The notes under the pieces were generated by a model. That model was given only the letters and a program-made list of their open reading frames with translations. It was not told where the DNA came from and made no database searches. Below are positions 17,254 through 26,496 of a stretch of DNA of 64,000 nucleotides, piece after piece. A program made the position numbers and the translations under genes. Positions within the stretch are counted from its first letter, which is position 1. Every line of letters starts with the position of its first letter. The DNA comes from CAXXOK01 sp963663285 (lineage in GTDB: Bacteria > Bacillota > Clostridia > Christensenellales > Aristaeellaceae): positions 1,612,001-1,676,000 of the forward strand of contig CAXXNI010000002.1 in NCBI GenBank assembly GCA_963663285.2, in the 5' to 3' direction.

Positions 17254-18603
17254 ATGAACATGGATGCATTTATCACAAAACTGTTTACCGCCGCTAAAGA
17301 AGCCGGTTTTACGGTTGCCGAGGCTTATTTGCTGGAGGATGACAGCTTTAAAGCCGTAGCGATGAATCAGGAAATTACCCAGTACTCTGCCAACACTACA
17401 CGCGGATTGGGTTTTCGCGGTGTTGTGAATGGCCGCATGGGATACGCCTCTACCGAAGCATTTGACGATGCCGCCGTAGACTGGCTTGTTTCCGGAGCAC
17501 TGGACAGCGCAACACTAAGCGAGGACGAAGACAAACCTTTTATATATAACGGTCAGGAACCCGTCGCTGCGTTACCGCTAACCGGTGCAGACGCACCCGT
17601 AACGGATAAACTGGCCTTTGCTTTGGAAATGGAGAAGGAAGCCAAGGCATATGACCCCCGCGTTGCACAGGTAGGTTACAATACGGTCATTACCGGGCAG
17701 GCCGGGGTACGCATCGTAAATACCTACGGCATGGATAAGCGGTATACGGAAAGCGTATGCGGCGCATACCTTCAACCGGTAGCCCGGGATGGCGAAAGCA
17801 CTGCAACCGGCCTGGAACTGCAATTTGCGCGGGATTTTTCCGCTTTAAATGCACGCAAACTGGCAAGGGATGCCGCAAAAATTGCAGTTGATGCGCTGCA
17901 CGCTTCGCCCGTCGCCTCCGGTCAATACCGCATCGTTATCCACAACCTGGCCATGACGGACATGCTGGAAACTTTCTCCTCTGCTTTCTCCGCTGAAAGC
18001 GCGCAAAAAGAACTCTCCCTGCTGAAAGGGAAAATCGGCCAGCAAATCGCCGCGCCTTGTGTAACCATTGTGGATGATCCGCTGCGGGCAGACGGTTTTT
18101 CCAGCCGTCCCTTCGATGCGGAGGGTGTGCCCAGCGCACGCAATATCGTAGTAGACGCAGGCGAGTTTAAAACCTTTTTACACAATCTGAAAACCGCATA
18201 CAAAGACGGCGTTGCCTCCACTGGCAACGCCAGCAAAGCGGGGTATGCCGCCTCGGTGCGCGTTTCCCCCACCAATTTTTATATTCAGGAAGGAACCAAA
18301 TCCTTTGATACGTTACTCGCCGATATGGTTGACGGGTTGGTCATTACCGAGGTAGAAGGTTTACATTCGGGCGCCGATGCCGTAAGTGGTGATTTCTCCT
18401 TGCTGTCCAAAGGGTACACCGTGAAAGATGGCAAGCGTGTCCGCCCGGTGGAACAGATTACGATTGCAGGCAATTTCTTTGAATTGCTGACCCAAATCCG
18501 TTCTGTCGGGAGTGATTTGCGTTTCCCCTCCGGCGGTTTCGGTGCTCCCAGCATTGACGTGGGCACCTTAAGCGTTGCAGGCAAGGAGAAGGAAGAAGCG
18601 TAA
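17254..18603 (+). CDS. pmbA: TldD/PmbA partner subunit (PmbA/TldE)
   Basis: Protein of 449 residues homologous to TldD but without the HExxxH zinc motif, as in all PmbA/TldE proteins; it forms the inactive half of the peptidase heterodimer. Typical elements are the N-terminal SFKAVAMNQEI region, RGLGFRGVVNGRMGYAST, and the C-terminal VSGDFSLLSKGYTVKDGK and FRFPSGGFGAPS-like end. ATG 17254 is preceded by AAAGGAGTAAATATA. Cotranscribed with tldD. Confidence 0.93.
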   Translation: MNMDAFITKLFTAAKEAGFTVAEAYLLEDDSFKAVAMNQEITQYSANTTRGLGFRGVVNGRMGYASTEAFDDAAVDWLVSGALDSATLSEDEDKPFIYNGQEPVAALPLTGADAPVTDKLAFALEMEKEAKAYDPRVAQVGYNTVITGQAGVRIVNTYGMDKRYTESVCGAYLQPVARDGESTATGLELQFARDFSALNARKLARDAAKIAVDALHASPVASGQYRIVIHNLAMTDMLETFSSAFSAESAQKELSLLKGKIGQQIAAPCVTIVDDPLRADGFSSRPFDAEGVPSARNIVVDAGEFKTFLHNLKTAYKDGVASTGNASKAGYAASVRVSPTNFYIQEGTKSFDTLLADMVDGLVITEVEGLHSGADAVSGDFSLLSKGYTVKDGKRVRPVEQITIAGNFFELLTQIRSVGSDLRFPSGGFGAPSIDVGTLSVAGKEKEEA

Positions 18604-18650
18604 GCTCCGCTTCTGCCTTCGGTTGCAAGAACAGGTCATAATATTCTATC

Positions 18651-18688
18651 GTTAAGGGCCCGGCTGTTTTGCAGCCGGGCTCTTAACC
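18651..18688 (+). terminator. long hairpin after pmbA, no U-tract
   Basis: GTTAAGGGCCCGGCTG pairs with CAGCCGGGCTCTTAAC around a short loop, with G-U pairs only in the middle. The stem is 16 bp but no T-run follows, so termination may depend on a factor, or the hairpin may protect the 3' end. Confidence 0.65.
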
Positions 18689-18906
18689 TATCAGCACAAA
18701 CCTGAAAAACCTCCCAATCGCATTTCCCCGTACATGAACCTGAACAATAGCAAGCATAAGCATATATCATATCTTCCTATCGGTTTGTATCCGACAATGT
18801 ACATAGAAGGTAATCTGAACTAAGTTACATTGCAACGGCCATAAGATACTTGGCGTCTATCTTTCATCCTTTACAGCTTTATTTAGCGGGATACCTGTTT
18901 CGATAT
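18689..18906. other. intergenic stretch without recognisable gene
   Basis: About 220 bases between the pmbA hairpin and the trxA terminator; no supported ORF, promoter or repeat. Confidence 0.5.
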
Positions 18907-18938
18907 ACAAAAAGCCCGACTGTAAAACAGTCGGGCTT
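18907..18938 (-). terminator. intrinsic terminator of trxA
   Basis: A perfect 12-bp stem AAGCCCGACTGT/ACAGTCGGGCTT with a three-base loop; on the minus strand it runs into TTTTTG. Confidence 0.9.
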
Positions 18939-18996
18939 GCTGTATTTGAGGAGGAATCCGGTTCGTCTCTGCTGCTTAGAAACGTCCGGAAACCGA

Positions 18997-19305
18997 TCAG
19001 CCGATCATCCGGCGGATAGCATCCTTCCCACGGGCGCCAATCGCCTGCTGGGCCACTTTGCCTTCTTTCAGAACGATCAAAGTCGGAATGCTCATTACGC
19101 CATATTTGGCGGCAAGCTCGGGAGACTCGTCCACATTAACTTTGCCGACTTTATAAGCGTCGCTTTCCTCTGCCAGCTCGTCAACCAACGGGCTCACCAT
19201 CTTGCAGGGGCCACACCAGTCCGCATAAAAATCGATCAATACGGGTTTTGTGCTTTTAAGCGCTTCTTGTTCAAAATTAGCCTTCGTAAGTTTAATCACT
19301 GCCAT
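18997..19305 (-). CDS. trxA: thioredoxin
   Basis: Protein of 102 residues with the redox motif WCGPC (about 30-34) in FYADWCGPCKM, the cis-proline in SIPTL, and the usual thioredoxin length. It reduces protein disulfides in the cytosol; the thioredoxin reductase is not in this window. Start ATG follows AAAGGAGGAAATCACA. Monocistronic between its own terminator and the BTAD regulator gene. Confidence 0.97.
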   Translation of the reverse strand: MAVIKLTKANFEQEALKSTKPVLIDFYADWCGPCKMVSPLVDELAEESDAYKVGKVNVDESPELAAKYGVMSIPTLIVLKEGKVAQQAIGARGKDAIRRMIG

Positions 19306-19382
19306 TGTGATTTCCTCCTTTCGTTTGGAACCAATACTATGTTACCCACGTTTTTTATACGTGAAACATATCCGCAAAAAAA

Positions 19383-20675
19383 CTAATCATTTTCTTCCAC
19401 TAATTTTGCAATTCTGTTTTCCATCGCGGAAAAACGGGCTGCCGCCCTAGCTTGCTGCTTTTCCATCTGCTTGCTCATCCCATTCATGTTTGCGCTGAGC
19501 GGCCCGATACGGTAGCTGAACATGACGTTGGAGTTGGGATATTTTTGGTAAAAGCAGCGTTTCACACGCTCCATCACCATATAACCGCTGTCCATATTTA
19601 CCGCCGGCAGCAGCAGCGCATATTGCGACGGGCTGAAGTGCGTAATCGTGTCGCCTTTACGCAGATTGTTCTTGAGCACTTCACTCAAGCCACGCATAAT
19701 TTCATCCAGCCTTAGCGGCGCAAGCGGTTCGCCATCCATCCCCGTAATCATAATCATAGCGATATACATGCTGGAACCAAGCCGTTCCAGGTTACGCATT
19801 TGCATATTATAGATTTCGCGGAACACGGCATATTCACATTCCAGCGGTCCGTGCGAATCACCGGATTCGTTCAGCTCGTCCCGGATAGCGTCTATATTCA
19901 TATCCAGCGTATCCGTTGTCTGAATAATCTTTTTATAAAAATCCTGTATTCCTTCCGGCGGTTTGACCCCCAAATAGCGAAAATGCATACTGGTTACGTG
20001 TTTATACTGCATCAGCGCTTCGTTATTACGGCTGGTTTTCACCAGTGCCTGCATCAGCTCCAGATGCAGCCGTTCGTCAAAGGGATCCGATTCTAAAGCG
20101 AAGCGGCAGGTTTGGATAATCTCCTCATAACGCTCCGCTTTTTTAAGCTGCATCAAGTATGAATAAATCAGCTTAATATACTGATTATGCAGCACCATGC
20201 TGCGGCCGATAGCCCAATCGTCCTGATCGTTCCCAGCCAGCAAATCACCCGTATACAGGGAAAGCAGCTGTTGATAGCGCCTCTCGGTCATCTCATCCAG
20301 CGTATGGCTGTTTTCCAACAGCTTGGCAAGCTCTTCAAACTCAAACAGATCAACCGTCATGCCATCCAGCAGTTTAAACTGGTAGCCTCCGCGGCTGGCC
20401 GCAATACAGCCTCCCAGACCGGGGTGGCACGTGTTTAAAATGACACGGAAACGGCTGATCAGCGTTTTCAGCGCGTTCTCCGGGTTGGTGCTTTCTTCGT
20501 TCGGCCACAGCGTTTCGATCAGGCGATAGTTGCGTACCACAGCCCCCTGTTTCAAAATCAGGTACTGTAAAAGCGACGTTCCCTTTTTGGATTTGGCTAC
20601 CACTGCATCCATGCTCTCATCGTTTACGGAAAGGCTAAATCCGCCAAACATGCGGATCCGGATTTGATCGGACAT
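19383..20675 (-). CDS. BTAD-family transcriptional regulator with degenerate GGDEF-like C-terminal domain
   Basis: Protein of 430 residues in three parts. Residues about 1-100 form an OmpR/SARP-type winged helix (IRIRMFGGFSLSVND, ALKTLISRFR). About 105-255 is a bacterial transcriptional activation domain of helical repeats (YTGDLLAGN, DPFDERLHLELMQAL). About 295-395 resembles a GGDEF domain, with LRKGDTITHFSPSQYALLLP where active enzymes have a GG(D/E)EF loop, so cyclase activity is unlikely. ATG 20675 was chosen over an upstream in-frame extension because AAGGAGATAC precedes it. Target genes are unknown. Confidence 0.82.
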   Translation of the reverse strand: MSDQIRIRMFGGFSLSVNDESMDAVVAKSKKGTSLLQYLILKQGAVVRNYRLIETLWPNEESTNPENALKTLISRFRVILNTCHPGLGGCIAASRGGYQFKLLDGMTVDLFEFEELAKLLENSHTLDEMTERRYQQLLSLYTGDLLAGNDQDDWAIGRSMVLHNQYIKLIYSYLMQLKKAERYEEIIQTCRFALESDPFDERLHLELMQALVKTSRNNEALMQYKHVTSMHFRYLGVKPPEGIQDFYKKIIQTTDTLDMNIDAIRDELNESGDSHGPLECEYAVFREIYNMQMRNLERLGSSMYIAMIMITGMDGEPLAPLRLDEIMRGLSEVLKNNLRKGDTITHFSPSQYALLLPAVNMDSGYMVMERVKRCFYQKYPNSNVMFSYRIGPLSANMNGMSKQMEKQQARAAARFSAMENRIAKLVEEND

Positions 20676-20733
20676 AAAAAGTATCTCCTTACAAAGGTCG
20701 CCTGAAGGCTTAATCAATATCCCTATTACGCCA

Positions 20734-20762
20734 AGTATAGCAACTCTGCTGTAAAAGTTCAA
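20734..20762 (-). promoter_or_regulatory. sigma-A promoter of the BTAD regulator
   Basis: Minus-strand TTGAAC (20757-20762) and TATACT (20734-20739) with a 17-bp spacer. Confidence 0.65.
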
Positions 20763-20892
20763 GCAAAAACGGCAACTCTGCGTACTTATACGTGATCTGT
20801 GTAACAGAAACTGGATTTTTTGTGTAAAATCGCGTATACTGAACCTGTTCCTTTCACCCCATGATTGATTATCTGCCTGAGGAGGAGACAGC

Positions 20893-21090
20893 ATGCCGAT
20901 GCACACACCGGTTCATGAGCCTGGAGATTCCTATCCGCAGCATGAGCCAGATCATCGCAGACCGCGACGTCCCGGCAAGTTCAGACGTTTTGTACGTATG
21001 TATTTTATGTTGGTTGGCGCGGCAACAACGCTTTATTTTCTGGTTCGCCTGCTGGTGCTTCTCTTTATCGAGGTTGCCCAGTGGCTATAA
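20893..21090 (+). CDS. small single-pass membrane protein, unknown function
   Basis: A 65-residue protein: a His/Pro/Arg-rich N-terminal half (about 1-34) and one hydrophobic segment (about 36-60, MYFMLVGAATTLYFLVRLLV) preceded by a basic patch RRPRRPGKFRRF. ATG follows GAGGAGGAGACAGC, an excellent ribosome binding site. It lies about 50 bp upstream of the DUF4230 gene, whose N-terminus has a similar His/Pro/Arg composition. Function unknown; a small partner of the next protein is a reasonable guess. Confidence 0.7.
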   Translation: MPMHTPVHEPGDSYPQHEPDHRRPRRPGKFRRFVRMYFMLVGAATTLYFLVRLLVLLFIEVAQWL

Positions 21091-21139
21091 CCGTCTGACT
21101 TAAACCATGCCACTTTCCGGGAAAGGAAGTGTTTGATAG

Positions 21140-21937
21140 ATGAACCGACAGGATGAACGCCCGGGTCAAGCCAGGCCAGAACGGCCTGATATGCCTCCGG
21201 ATAACCAGTATTACCCGCATCATCACAAGCCGCACAGGCCCAGACGCGGTTTTCACCCGTTACGCTTTTTACGCACATTGCTTTTGCTCATCATTTGTAT
21301 ATTGCTGGGGTATGGCGCGCTGCGCTACGGCCCCGCAATCTACCAGCGTTTGTTTGGCAGCGGAAATACCACCTGGGTCAGCGAACGATTCAGCGAGGAG
21401 CTGAAGGCGCAAAACGAGCTTGTTGTCTACCAGACAACGCTTACCGGACAGGAAACCGTTTCGCAGGAAGCATGGTTGCTTGGCACCGTGCAAAAGGTTT
21501 CGGTCCCCTACTCGTTTACGATTCACTTTACGGTTGATATGAATCTGGCACAAGTAAGTGTGGACGCCGCAACCGGCGATATCGTCGTCCGACTGCCCAA
21601 ACCGGTCGCCAGCTATGCAAAGCTGACCGTAGATGAAGACAATATGGAAAAAGTCGATTGGCTGTATCCACTTACCCCGGAGCGCTATGCAGAGATTAAA
21701 AACGAGATCGAACAAAACCTGTATGATGAGTGCGCTAGCAAGCAGGAGTATCTGGATGCCGCATGGGAATCCACCGTTGGCAACATTCAAACCCTGTTCC
21801 AGAATGTATTAACCGCCAATGAGAGCACCATTACCAGCGCTGTAAACGTCGTCATGGACGAAACGCTCGTCGGGACCGGCGCCCTCACCAGCGCTGAAAC
21901 GGTAACGGACACAACCCCTCAACCGGATAGCGAATAA
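21140..21937 (+). CDS. DUF4230-domain membrane-anchored protein
   Basis: Protein of 265 residues: a polar His/Pro/Arg-rich cytosolic N-terminus (1-40), a membrane segment (about 45-63, LRTLLLLIICILLGYGALRY) and an outer DUF4230 domain (about 85-250). Typical of that family are GTVQKVSVPYSFTIHFTVDMN, VRLPKPVASYAKLTVDEDN and the C-terminal helical part. The tail is Thr-rich and polar. The function of DUF4230 proteins is not known to me. Start ATG follows AAAGGAAGTGTTTGATAG. Strong terminator directly after. Confidence 0.78.
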   Translation: MNRQDERPGQARPERPDMPPDNQYYPHHHKPHRPRRGFHPLRFLRTLLLLIICILLGYGALRYGPAIYQRLFGSGNTTWVSERFSEELKAQNELVVYQTTLTGQETVSQEAWLLGTVQKVSVPYSFTIHFTVDMNLAQVSVDAATGDIVVRLPKPVASYAKLTVDEDNMEKVDWLYPLTPERYAEIKNEIEQNLYDECASKQEYLDAAWESTVGNIQTLFQNVLTANESTITSAVNVVMDETLVGTGALTSAETVTDTTPQPDSE

Positions 21938-21948
21938 AAATAGTACTT

Positions 21949-21979
21949 AAAACGCCCGCTCTATAGCGGGCGTTTTTTT
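21949..21979 (+). terminator. intrinsic terminator after the DUF4230 gene
   Basis: AAAACGCCCGCT/AGCGGGCGTTTT with loop CTAT, followed by TTT; 12-bp perfect stem. Confidence 0.92.
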
Positions 21980-22125
21980 CTTGCGTATTATGTTACGATT
22001 TGGTGATTCTCAAGCCTATCTTTTGCGCATCAAATGAAGAACACAACAGCGCAATGCCCTCTGACCAACCGTTTTACTAATAGATAGTGCCCGACAGCAT
22101 TTAAACAATCGGGTTATGATGCCGA

Positions 22126-23295
22126 TTACTTCGCCAGATCGTAAATAGCCATAAAATCTTTACGGTATAGCGGGATATAAGCGCCTACGCTGGCGGTTTC
22201 CACAGGCAGGGCACGCACAGCCAGCTTCTCCGCATCCAGGTTTTGAATGTTCGCTTCACTGAGCCGCGTCGGCATCCCTAGCGAGCGGTAAAAACCCTCC
22301 AACCGGGCGATACCTTCCAACGCAATTGCCGTCTCGTCGCCAAAATCCGCGGGTACGTCAAACACATCGCGGGCGAACTGCGCAATTTTTTTGGGGTACT
22401 GTACTGTCGCATATTTCATCCATGCCGGAAACACAATCGCCAGTCCCGCACCGTGTGCAATATCAAACTCTGCACTCAGTTCATGCTCCACCTTGTGGCT
22501 GCCCCAGTCGCCAACCCGGCCGGTATGCAGCAGTGTATTATGCGCCAGCGCCCCCGTCCACATGATCTCGGCACGCGCATCATAATCCTGCGGGTGTTTC
22601 ATCACAATCGGCGCATTGTGCAGCACCGTTTTGATCCCGGCAGTAATCATGCGGTCGGTCAGTTCCACGTTTTCCACGCGGGTAAAATACCGTTCCATCA
22701 TATGCGCGATAATATCCACGCAGCCGCACGCCGTTTGATACTCCGGCAGTGTAAATGACCATTCCGGATTGAGAATAGAAAACTTCGGCACATTGGTAAC
22801 CGAATTATAACCGCGTTTGAGCATACCATCCTCATTGGTAATTACGGAAGAATAGCTCATTTCGCTGCCTGCCGCCGGAAGGGTGAGGATAGTACCCAGC
22901 GGCAGCACAGCCTTGGGCGATGCTTTACCGGCATAGAAGTCCCATACGTCGCCTTCGTACGGCACACCGTTTGCAATGCCCTTGGCAGTGTCGATTACGC
23001 TGCCGCCGCCCAGGGCCAGCACTAGCCCGATGTTCTCCCTGCGGCAAATTTCAATGCCTTCCCGCACGCGGGACAGCCTCGGATTCGGCACGATGCCGGA
23101 TAATTCCCATACTTGAATTTGATGTCCGTCCAATATTTTTAGCACCTGATCATAAAGGCCGATGCGTTTCACGCTGCCGCCGCCGTATACCAGCAACACC
23201 TTACGGCTATATTGCAGTGCTTCCTCACCCAAATGCGAAAGCGCATCCCTGCCAAAAATGATTTTCGCCGGGTTTTGAAAGATAAAGTCAATCAT
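22126..23295 (-). CDS. iron-containing alcohol dehydrogenase, BdhA/YqhD-like
   Basis: Protein of 389 residues of the Fe-ADH family, butanol dehydrogenase/YqhD branch: NAD(P)-dependent reduction of aldehydes to alcohols. Nucleotide-binding GGGSVIDTAKGIA (about 95-107), and the iron ligands Asp and His in CVDIIAHMMERY, His in HKVEHELS and His in DIAHGAGLA are all in place. The start ATG follows AAGGAGAGATAATAG. Own promoter (TTTACG-17-TATAAT). A fermentative redox-balancing role is likely. Confidence 0.93.
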   Translation of the reverse strand: MIDFIFQNPAKIIFGRDALSHLGEEALQYSRKVLLVYGGGSVKRIGLYDQVLKILDGHQIQVWELSGIVPNPRLSRVREGIEICRRENIGLVLALGGGSVIDTAKGIANGVPYEGDVWDFYAGKASPKAVLPLGTILTLPAAGSEMSYSSVITNEDGMLKRGYNSVTNVPKFSILNPEWSFTLPEYQTACGCVDIIAHMMERYFTRVENVELTDRMITAGIKTVLHNAPIVMKHPQDYDARAEIMWTGALAHNTLLHTGRVGDWGSHKVEHELSAEFDIAHGAGLAIVFPAWMKYATVQYPKKIAQFARDVFDVPADFGDETAIALEGIARLEGFYRSLGMPTRLSEANIQNLDAEKLAVRALPVETASVGAYIPLYRKDFMAIYDLAK

Positions 23296-23329
23296 CTATT
23301 ATCTCTCCTTCTTAACAGTCTTTAGGTTG

Positions 23330-23358
23330 ATTATACAATGACCTATGACATTCGTAAA
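23330..23358 (-). promoter_or_regulatory. promoter of the alcohol dehydrogenase gene
   Basis: Minus-strand TTTACG (23353-23358) and TATAAT (23330-23335), 17-bp spacer. Confidence 0.55.
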
Positions 23359-23640
23359 GCAGTCGATGGCGTTTCAACAGCTTATGATAGTAGTAATATA
23401 TCATCAAATACAATTTTGAATAACGCTGTAATCATTTCAGCGCAAATTGCATTCATTTCCAAACATGATTCTTGCCATTCGAGGTATTATCTATCGTTTT
23501 AAATCGAGCCTGTCATACGCGCAGCTCTTTACAATATCTAGGTTCTAAAGAAGCGCGACGATTTGTGCTCATCATTAAATTCAGTTCTGCTTCGCCGAAA
23601 CTTTTCCAAGCGCCAACATAGCCATTTCCCATCCCACAAT
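23359..23640. other. intergenic stretch without recognisable gene
   Basis: About 280 AT-rich bases between the adh promoter and the oadA terminator; no supported ORF or RNA found. Confidence 0.5.
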
Positions 23641-23673
23641 GAAAACACCCCCGTAAGCAAGCTTACGGGGGTG
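23641..23673 (-). terminator. intrinsic terminator of the carboxyltransferase operon
   Basis: CACCCCCGTAAGC (23646-23658) pairs perfectly with GCTTACGGGGGTG (23661-23673); on the minus strand it is followed by TTTTC. Ends the mmdA-oadG-bccP-oadB-oadA unit. Confidence 0.88.
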
Positions 23674-23722
23674 CATGCGCATTAATTGAAAGCGAAGCTC
23701 ATACCTATAACGCTTTTGGCAA

Positions 23723-25123
23723 TTACACAGGCATGGTCTTTGCGTCTTTATCCAGCATGGTGCTGTCTACGCCAAGCTGTTTCGCCTGACGGTACTGGAA
23801 GTACTTCAGCGCCACCTGCGGGAAGAGCGCATAGCTCAAAATGTCTTCTTCCTGCTGGTAATAATCGCGGATTTCTTCGCGATACTTCTCCAGTTCAGGC
23901 GGAATATCGTCAGCGGGGCGATGGGTAATGACCGCCGCGTCGCCAATGCACTTCTTGCGCACTTCCTCGTTCACCTCAGCAGGCAGGCGGCCATACTCGC
24001 CGCGCAGCAAAGCCTTGGATTCCTTGGGAACCATCTTGTAACGCTCGCCGCCAAGTATATTCATAACGGCCTGCGTGCCAACAATCTGGCTAGTGGGCGT
24101 TACCAGCGGCGGATAGCCAAAGTCCTTACGTACGCGCGGCACTTCAGCCAGCACATCGTAATACTTATCCATCGCGTTTGCCTGCTTCAACTGACCGATC
24201 AGGTTGCTCAGCATGCCGCCGGGTACCTGATAGAGCAGGGTGTTGGCGTCGGTTGCCAGTACGCGAGCCGGATCACGCCAGCCTTCTTTGGTCAGCTCCG
24301 TCGCAACACCGCGGAAGTAGCCAGCCAGCTCGATCAGCAGTTTCAAATCCAAACCGGTATCGAACTCGCTGCCCTGCAACGTTGCCACAATCGCTTCGGT
24401 GGTGGGCTGCGCCGTGCCGCCGCCAAGCGGGCTGAGCGCCGTATCCACTACGTCTACACCGGCCTCGATCGCTTTAAGCAGCGTCATCGCGCCGGTACCG
24501 GTGGTATCGTGCGTGTGCAGTACGATCGGCAGGTTGGTTTCCGCCTTGAGGCGTTTCACCAGATTATACGCATTGTAGGGCAGCAGCAGGTTTGCCATGT
24601 CCTTGATGCAGATGATATCCGCACCCATCTCGGCAATGCCCGCGGCCAATTTAACAAAATAGTCTTCGGTATGTACGGGGCTGACGGTATAGCTCATGGC
24701 TACTTCCGCCGTTCCGCCGTATTTCTTGGTCGCTTTTACGGCCGTTTCCATGTTGCGCAGATCGTTAAGCGCATCAAAGCAACGAATAATGTCGATGCCG
24801 TTTTCCACCGTCTTTTTCACGAAGAAATCCACAACATCGTCCGCATAGTGCTTATAGCCCAGAATGTTCTGGCCGCGAAGCAGCATTTGCAGTTTTGTAT
24901 CCGGCAAGCCCTTGCGCAGCGTGCGCAGGCGCTCCCACGGATCTTCGTTCAGGAAGCGCAGGCAGCTGTCAAACGTTGCGCCGCCCCAGCATTCCAGGGA
25001 AAAGTAACCAACTTTATTGAGATTTTCAAATGCGGGAATCATTTGTGATGTCCGCATACGCGTCGCGGCCTGGCTTTGGTGCGCGTCGCGCAAAATGGTA
25101 TCGGTAATTCCGACTTTGCCCAT
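23723..25123 (-). CDS. 5S-type biotin carboxyltransferase (oxaloacetate/pyruvate), OadA/PycB-like without biotin domain
   Basis: Protein of 466 residues with an HMGL-like TIM barrel and the conserved carboxyltransferase region. DTILRDAHQS holds the metal Asp, CIKDMANLL the lysine that is carboxylated in this family, and LHTHDTTGTG the metal histidines; GYPPLVTPTSQIVGTQAV follows. It moves CO2 between biotin and pyruvate/oxaloacetate. It lacks the C-terminal biotinyl domain of one-chain OadA, so it must use the separate carrier protein encoded two genes upstream. ATG 25123 follows AAAGGAGAACCTATT. Last gene of a five-gene operon. Confidence 0.92.
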   Translation of the reverse strand: MGKVGITDTILRDAHQSQAATRMRTSQMIPAFENLNKVGYFSLECWGGATFDSCLRFLNEDPWERLRTLRKGLPDTKLQMLLRGQNILGYKHYADDVVDFFVKKTVENGIDIIRCFDALNDLRNMETAVKATKKYGGTAEVAMSYTVSPVHTEDYFVKLAAGIAEMGADIICIKDMANLLLPYNAYNLVKRLKAETNLPIVLHTHDTTGTGAMTLLKAIEAGVDVVDTALSPLGGGTAQPTTEAIVATLQGSEFDTGLDLKLLIELAGYFRGVATELTKEGWRDPARVLATDANTLLYQVPGGMLSNLIGQLKQANAMDKYYDVLAEVPRVRKDFGYPPLVTPTSQIVGTQAVMNILGGERYKMVPKESKALLRGEYGRLPAEVNEEVRKKCIGDAAVITHRPADDIPPELEKYREEIRDYYQQEEDILSYALFPQVALKYFQYRQAKQLGVDSTMLDKDAKTMPV

Positions 25124-25213
25124 AATAGGTTCTCCTTTCAAACGTCGGGATGTGGCTTTTCCTTTTTTCCAGCAGAAGGCACAGTTACAGGCCCACTGCT
25201 ACAGAAAGGGAAA

Positions 25214-26452
25214 TCAGCCTCCGAACATGCTTAACAGGATGCCAGCCGCGATTGCGGAACCAATAACGCCCGCAACATTGGGGCCCATGGCATGCATCAG
25301 CAGGAAGTTGCTCGGGTTGGCCTTCTGGCCTTCCACCTGGCTTACGCGCGCGGCCATCGGTACGGCGGAAACCCCTGCGGAGCCGATCAACGGGTTGATC
25401 TTACCGCCGGAGATTTTGTTCATCAACTTTGCCAGCAGTACACCGCCTGCGGTACCACAGCTGAACGCAATGATGCCCAGCAGCAGAATACCAAGCGTTT
25501 TCATGTTGAGGAATGTTGCCGCATTAGCAGTCGCGCCAACCGTAACACCCAGGAAAATAACGACGATGTTGTTCATTTCGTTCTGGGCCGTCTTATTCAG
25601 GCGATCCACAACGCCGCTTTCGCGGAACAGGTTACCCAGCATCAGCATACCGATCAACGGTGCTGCCGAAGGCAGAAGCAAACTTACGATAATGGTAACG
25701 GCAATCGGGAAGATGATCTTCTCGCGCTTGCTTACCGGGCGGAGCTGTTCCATAACAATCTCGCGCTCTTTTTTCGTAGTCAATGCCCGCATAATCGGCG
25801 GCTGAATTACCGGTACCAAAGCCATGTAGCTATACGCTGCCACAGCAATGGGGCCAAGCATGTGGGGCGCCAGTTTACCAGTTAGGTAAATGGCGGTAGG
25901 GCCGTCAGCGCCGCCGATGATGGCAATCGAGCTGCTTTCCGCAACCGTAAAGCCCAGCAGCTGCGCGCCGATGAACGTAATGAAAATGCCAACCTGCGCG
26001 GCAGCGCCAAGCAGAAGGCTTTTCGGATTGGCAATCAAGGGACCGAAGTCGGTCATCGCGCCAACGCCGAGGAAAATCAACGGCGGGTAGATGCCCAGCT
26101 TAACACCCTGATAGAGGTAATACAGCAAACCACCGGTTTGTTGTATATACTGATAAACGGTTGATCCATCCTGCAATATCACCGGCACACCGCTTTTCCC
26201 GGCATGGGTGGCTTCGGCATAGTATGCGTATGTCGGCCCATCCATCAGCCCCGCAAAAGGCAGGTTGGTCAGCAGCATACCGAACGCAATCGGCAGCAGC
26301 AAAAGCGGCTCGTATTTTTTAACGATTGCAAGGTAAATCAGCAAGCAGGCGATTGCGATCATAAGCAGGTTCAGCGGTGAATCCACTAACCCCGCAATGC
26401 CGGATGACAACGCCAGATTGCGCAAGCTCTCGCCAACATTGATGCTATTCAT
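25214..26452 (-). CDS. oadB: Na+-translocating decarboxylase beta subunit
   Basis: Protein of 412 residues with about ten hydrophobic segments, the OadB/MmdB/GcdB membrane pump that decarboxylates carboxybiotin and exports Na+. The conserved sodium-site Asp lies in IGGADGPTAIY (about 180-190) and the conserved Asn in MHAMGPNVAGVIGSA near the C-terminus. Ribosome binding site AAAGGAG lies 13 bases before the ATG, with a five-codon ATG frame overlapping the gap. It sits between the biotin carrier and the 5S carboxyltransferase. Confidence 0.95.
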   Translation of the reverse strand: MNSINVGESLRNLALSSGIAGLVDSPLNLLMIAIACLLIYLAIVKKYEPLLLLPIAFGMLLTNLPFAGLMDGPTYAYYAEATHAGKSGVPVILQDGSTVYQYIQQTGGLLYYLYQGVKLGIYPPLIFLGVGAMTDFGPLIANPKSLLLGAAAQVGIFITFIGAQLLGFTVAESSSIAIIGGADGPTAIYLTGKLAPHMLGPIAVAAYSYMALVPVIQPPIMRALTTKKEREIVMEQLRPVSKREKIIFPIAVTIIVSLLLPSAAPLIGMLMLGNLFRESGVVDRLNKTAQNEMNNIVVIFLGVTVGATANAATFLNMKTLGILLLGIIAFSCGTAGGVLLAKLMNKISGGKINPLIGSAGVSAVPMAARVSQVEGQKANPSNFLLMHAMGPNVAGVIGSAIAAGILLSMFGG

Positions 26453-26496
26453 GGTCGTCCATCAACTCCTTTATTAATCGTTGGAGAGCGATGGTG

